This document shows, in pieces, positions 61,424-64,000 of a stretch of DNA of 64,000 nt. Where the stretch lies: NCBI RefSeq assembly GCF_900119825.1, contig NZ_FPKR01000014.1, positions 62,001-126,000 of the forward strand, in the 5' to 3' direction. This stretch comes from Chitinimonas taiwanensis DSM 18899. Its GTDB lineage: Bacteria; Pseudomonadota; Gammaproteobacteria; Burkholderiales; Chitinimonadaceae. Both the position numbers and the translations under genes were made by a program. A model generated the notes under the pieces. That model was given only the letters and a program-made list of their open reading frames with translations, made no database searches and was not told the origin of the DNA. Within the stretch, counting starts at the first letter, position 1. Each line of letters starts with the position of its first letter.

Positions 61424-62203
61424 ATGCCCACCGCCCTGATTGCCGACGACGAAATCGCCCTGGCCGACTATCTGCAAACCCAGCTGGCCGAACTCTGGCC
61501 CGAGCTGAATATCGTGGCCTGCGCGCATAACGGCGTGGATGCACTGCGCCTGATCGACGAACTGGCACCGGACATCGCCTTTCTGGATATCCGCATGCCT
61601 GGCCATAGCGGCCTGGAAGTCGCCCAGCGCCTGATCGGCGCCAAGGATGCGCCGCATATCGTCTTCGTCACCGCCTATGACCAGTACGCGGTGGATGCCT
61701 TCGAGCGCGAAGCGGTCGACTACCTGCTCAAGCCGCCTAGCCTCGACCGGCTGGGGCGCTGCGTGGACAAGCTCAAGCGCCAGCTTGAACAGGCAGGCAA
61801 GCCCAGCCCGGCCGGCCTGCCCGGCGAGCTGCTCCAGCAACTGGCCGGCCTGCTCGGCCAGGGCCAGACGGCCAGCCCGCGCCTGGACTGGATACGCGCC
61901 GCGCAGGGCAATGAAACCAGGCTGATCTCGGTGGACGAAGTGATCTACTTCGAAGCGCGCGACAAATACGTGAGCGTGTTCACCGCCGAAGGCGAGGCCT
62001 TGATCCGCACCCCGCTGAAGGAACTGGTGGACAGCCTGAACCCGGCCCAATTCTGGCAGGTGCACCGCGGCACCATCATCGCCGTACGGCATATCGCCGG
62101 CACCGTGCGCGACTTCCGCGGCCGCACCCTGGTCAAGCTCAAACAACGCAGCGAACAACTCCCGGTCAGCCGTGCCTATCTGCACCTGTTCCGCCAGATG
62201 TGA
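61424..62203 (+). CDS. LytTR-family response regulator
   Basis: A 259-residue two-domain regulator: a receiver with acidic pair at residues 8-9 and phospho-acceptor Asp55 (AFLDIRMPG), Lys in YLLKPPSLDRLG, then a LytTR DNA-binding domain (about residues 145-255, VDEVIYFEARDKYVSVFTAEGEALIRTPLKEL in parts, and the HRGTIIAVRHIAG segment). It is close to AlgR/LytR. It is presumably phosphorylated by the LytS-type kinase and regulates this operon or other surface genes. Confidence 0.94.
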   Translation: MPTALIADDEIALADYLQTQLAELWPELNIVACAHNGVDALRLIDELAPDIAFLDIRMPGHSGLEVAQRLIGAKDAPHIVFVTAYDQYAVDAFEREAVDYLLKPPSLDRLGRCVDKLKRQLEQAGKPSPAGLPGELLQQLAGLLGQGQTASPRLDWIRAAQGNETRLISVDEVIYFEARDKYVSVFTAEGEALIRTPLKELVDSLNPAQFWQVHRGTIIAVRHIAGTVRDFRGRTLVKLKQRSEQLPVSRAYLHLFRQM

Positions 62204-62478
62204 GTCGGGGTGCTTGGCGGATGGGTCCGGTGCACCGACCAAGCGTCCCTAATGGGCTGCACCCCTCTGTCCATCACGACAGGTCCTATCTACTGACGGC
62301 TTCTGGTCCAGTTAAGCTAATGCCCGAGCACCATGGTGCGCATGTCCTGCACGTTACGGCACTCGATCTGACCCAAGCTGTTGAGCGATTCCTCTTCGGC
62401 CAGAGCTGACTTTCAGTATTTGGACGGAATCAAGTCGCAATATGTTGGCTGCCTTTATAGCGCGAATACATCATTGAA
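62204..62478. other. Junction between core-like and AT-richer DNA; no gene supported
   Basis: The first part is GC-rich like the rest of the window. From about 62410 the base composition drops visibly. A minus-strand reading frame near 62318-62405 gives a short peptide (EEESLNSLGQIECRNVQDM) that ends in a stop and has no recognisable start. It may be a remnant but I cannot identify it. No attachment-site repeat or transposase was found. Confidence 0.4.
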
Positions 62479-63429
62479 TTATTCATGCAGTACCGTCCGA
62501 GGCTGATTGGTGACCCCAAATGGTATGTGGACTGACGGAACCACGGTGCTCGCAGATTTGAGATGGCCGGATTGATCATCAAAGAAGATGTGAGGTTTCA
62601 GCACCCCCAAGATTCTTCCCTTCTCTATCCCTCCAAGGAAAAATGCGTCGTTGGCCATTACCCCCCAACTCTTTAATGTCTTTAAAGCACGCTCGTGAGA
62701 CGGTGCGTTTCGTGCAGTGACAATGGATACGCGAATCCGGTTCTCATACTCGGGATTCTGTTTTTTGTAAGCTTCCTCAACAGATTGAATCTTTGAAACT
62801 CGAACTAGGAACTCTTTGAGCAATCCAGGGTTGTGAGGTTGCATAACGTTCTTTACTTCGTGGTCGTGAAATGCAGTTAAGCCCGATTTCTGCATGACAG
62901 ATTCCGATTCATCGCCAGCCAGAACACCATCAAAGTCGAAGGCGATGCGGAGTGTCTTGTCGTTCTCGTCATCATCGAATTTCGAATCAAGAACCTGCCC
63001 AGCGGGGTGACCAAAACCGATTGCCGCATCAACATCCGGCTTATTACCAGATAGAAACAGGGCAATATTCAGCGCTGGAATGTACTCGTATGGCGAGCGT
63101 CCCTGCATGAATATTGCTCTCGTCATGCCTAACCCATAATATTCAATAGTCTTCATGACCCGCACCCCGGTATCGGGGTCATTCCGGGAGAGTAGAATAA
63201 CCTCTACCAGAGGATCTGATGGACTTGGACTAAGGTCATTGAGCGCCAATAGGCGCTTAATGAATGGATAAGCGATCCCCCTGGGCAATGGAATGTCAAT
63301 ATTTTCTTCTTGATACTTGCGATACCGCTCCTCACCTTCACTGCGAAACACTGCGTCAGATTCACTAAGATCGAAGACTGCGCTTGACGCGACACCAATG
63401 ACTAGCCGGTTATCGAGTTCGTACGGCAC
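62479..63429 (-). CDS. Cytosolic 5'-nucleotidase (cN-I type, PF06189-like)
   Basis: A 316-residue protein. It starts at GTG with a strong AGGAGG five bases upstream; a nearby ATG is out of frame. The body matches bacterial 5'-nucleotidases of the cN-I group: VIGVASSAVFDLSESDAVF at the N-terminus, EVILLSRNDPDTGVRVMKTIEYYGL, and the HAD-like Asp motif IAFDFDGVLAGDESE, with the C-terminal VSIVTARNAPSHERALKTLKSWGV and HIFFDDQSGH. It probably hydrolyses AMP, IMP or related monophosphates. Codon and base composition are AT-richer than in the left 62 kb. It follows a SIR2-like gene on the same strand after 147 bases. Confidence 0.88.
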   Translation of the reverse strand: MPYELDNRLVIGVASSAVFDLSESDAVFRSEGEERYRKYQEENIDIPLPRGIAYPFIKRLLALNDLSPSPSDPLVEVILLSRNDPDTGVRVMKTIEYYGLGMTRAIFMQGRSPYEYIPALNIALFLSGNKPDVDAAIGFGHPAGQVLDSKFDDDENDKTLRIAFDFDGVLAGDESESVMQKSGLTAFHDHEVKNVMQPHNPGLLKEFLVRVSKIQSVEEAYKKQNPEYENRIRVSIVTARNAPSHERALKTLKSWGVMANDAFFLGGIEKGRILGVLKPHIFFDDQSGHLKSASTVVPSVHIPFGVTNQPRTVLHE

Positions 63430-63576
63430 TCATGCCTCCTATAAATTGCATTTACCATTGACAGGTCAATTGGAGAGATTGTTTAACAAGCAATTATTTG
63501 CCCGACTTTACCAATTTGAGCGAGGGTACAAATATCAGTACTACAGTGATCTCCACCTGTTCTGTACCTATCCAGG
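63430..63576 (-). other. Intergenic stretch between the SIR2-like gene and the nucleotidase gene
   Basis: AT-rich 147 bases with no gene. On the minus strand TTGACC and TTTATA at 18 bases are possible promoter boxes, but they would place the transcript start in the nucleotidase ribosome site, so I doubt them. The two genes are more likely read together. Confidence 0.35.
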
Positions 63577-64000
63577 TCACACTGTCAAAATTCGCAAAAA
63601 ATCCGCAAGAGCCTTCTTGGGCTCATCCTCCTCAGAGACAATCATCTCAATTCCCCAATGGCTCAAGACTTCCTGGGCCACTGGATTCGGGCGATGCGTG
63701 AAAATGTAGGACTTTGGCCTCGCGGACGAAAGGGCAGAACGTCCCCACATCTCGGTAAGACGATAGAATAGAAGGCGGATGTTGAGATCGGTCAGGCTGT
63801 AGCCGATGAAGAGAACCGAGCTACCTAATACGTCACTGCGGAGTTTGATATCCAGCGGCGTATCGAAGTCTAGACGCTGAAAATAGCTGGTCTCATCAAG
63901 AACTATCGAGTCATCTGCGTCAAAGTCACCGTGTAATTTGATAATCTGCCGACGGCCATCCGTGACGGAAACAAGATCGGCCACACTGACGATTTTGTCG
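63577..64000 (-). CDS. SIR2-like domain protein, partial (N-terminus beyond right edge)
   Basis: About 140 residues of the C-terminal part are visible; the frame continues open to the window edge. The segment [20 protein letters not shown] contains the catalytic-type His of sirtuin folds in LHG, and [24 protein letters not shown] is the hallmark of the SIR2_2 (PF13289-like) group of bacterial defence effectors, which cleave NAD. The last 60 residues (about [27 protein letters not shown]) close the domain, so no C-terminal sensor domain follows. Its N-terminal part, including the NAD-binding Asn, is outside. AT-rich like the neighbouring nucleotidase. Confidence 0.85.
   Translation of the reverse strand, partial: DKIVSVADLVSVTDGRRQIIKLHGDFDADDSIVLDETSYFQRLDFDTPLDIKLRSDVLGSSVLFIGYSLTDLNIRLLFYRLTEMWGRSALSSARPKSYIFTHRPNPVAQEVLSHWGIEMIVSEEDEPKKALADFLRILTV

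Noticed and set aside
62200-62409. Plus-strand ORF of 69 codons after the LytTR gene
   Set aside because: It overlaps the regulator stop and has no ribosome site, homology or coding bias.

Overview
The window is about 62 kb of high-GC bacterial chromosome followed by roughly 1.6 kb of visibly AT-richer DNA at the right end. Gene content points to a Gram-negative betaproteobacterium: type II secretion pseudopilins, two-partner secretion, class I PHA synthase with an (R)-enoyl-CoA hydratase, the xseB-ispA-dxs order, ArgP/ArgO, PurU, MurJ and YgfZ. I cannot name the genus; a Neisseriales or Burkholderiales relative fits best. Coding density is very high. No rRNA, CRISPR array, intact insertion sequence or prophage was seen. 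The only tRNA is tRNA-Asn(GUU).

Layout. 1-5.1 kb: minus-strand type II secretion genes gspF-G-H-I-J-K (gspK runs off the left edge) with a MazG-like pyrophosphohydrolase between gspF and gspG. 5.2-13.1 kb: purU, a fatty-acid and electron-transfer block (MaoC hydratase, etfBA, acyl-CoA dehydrogenase, fabI), a DUF481 porin-like protein and a diiron MBL protein. 13.1-24.8 kb: an orphan FliD-like protein, a class II amidotransferase, and a two-partner secretion operon (TpsB, a 2322-residue TpsA, a FecR-domain protein). 24.9-34.4 kb: a nitroreductase, a response regulator with a degenerate GGDEF domain, a second FabI with phosphotransacylase and acetate kinase, rpsT, murJ and an aminotransferase. 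34.5-41.3 kb: a TRAP transporter, tRNA-Asn, AsmA and YgfZ. 41.3-48.4 kb: dxs-ispA-xseB, a candidate small RNA, DUF2062, MscS, argP/argO and an ACT-domain protein. 48.4-56.7 kb: phaC, a DOPA-dioxygenase-like enzyme, a multi-domain envelope protein, a thioesterase-fold protein and two envelope proteins. 57.0-62.2 kb: a compact plus-strand run of DUF2141 protein, 2TM protein, carotenoid oxygenase, flavodoxin-fold reductase, LytS-type kinase, small exported protein and LytTR regulator. 62.4-64 kb: an AT-richer pair, a SIR2-like protein (cut by the window edge) followed by a 5'-nucleotidase.

Three signals stand out. (1) The SIR2-like plus 5'-nucleotidase pair in atypical DNA looks like a candidate anti-phage or nucleotide-depletion module. 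(2) A recurring imperfect palindrome, [CG]AAAC-N4-GTTT[GC] with N4 usually GCTT, lies in front of the MaoC hydratase/etfBA, the acyl-CoA dehydrogenase, fabI and the DUF4442 thioesterase-like gene. It resembles the sites of PsrA-type fatty-acid repressors. (3) The most symmetric copy of that palindrome lies just upstream of an unannotated minus-strand stretch with two strong hairpins and a textbook terminator, which I propose is a small RNA belonging to the same regulon.
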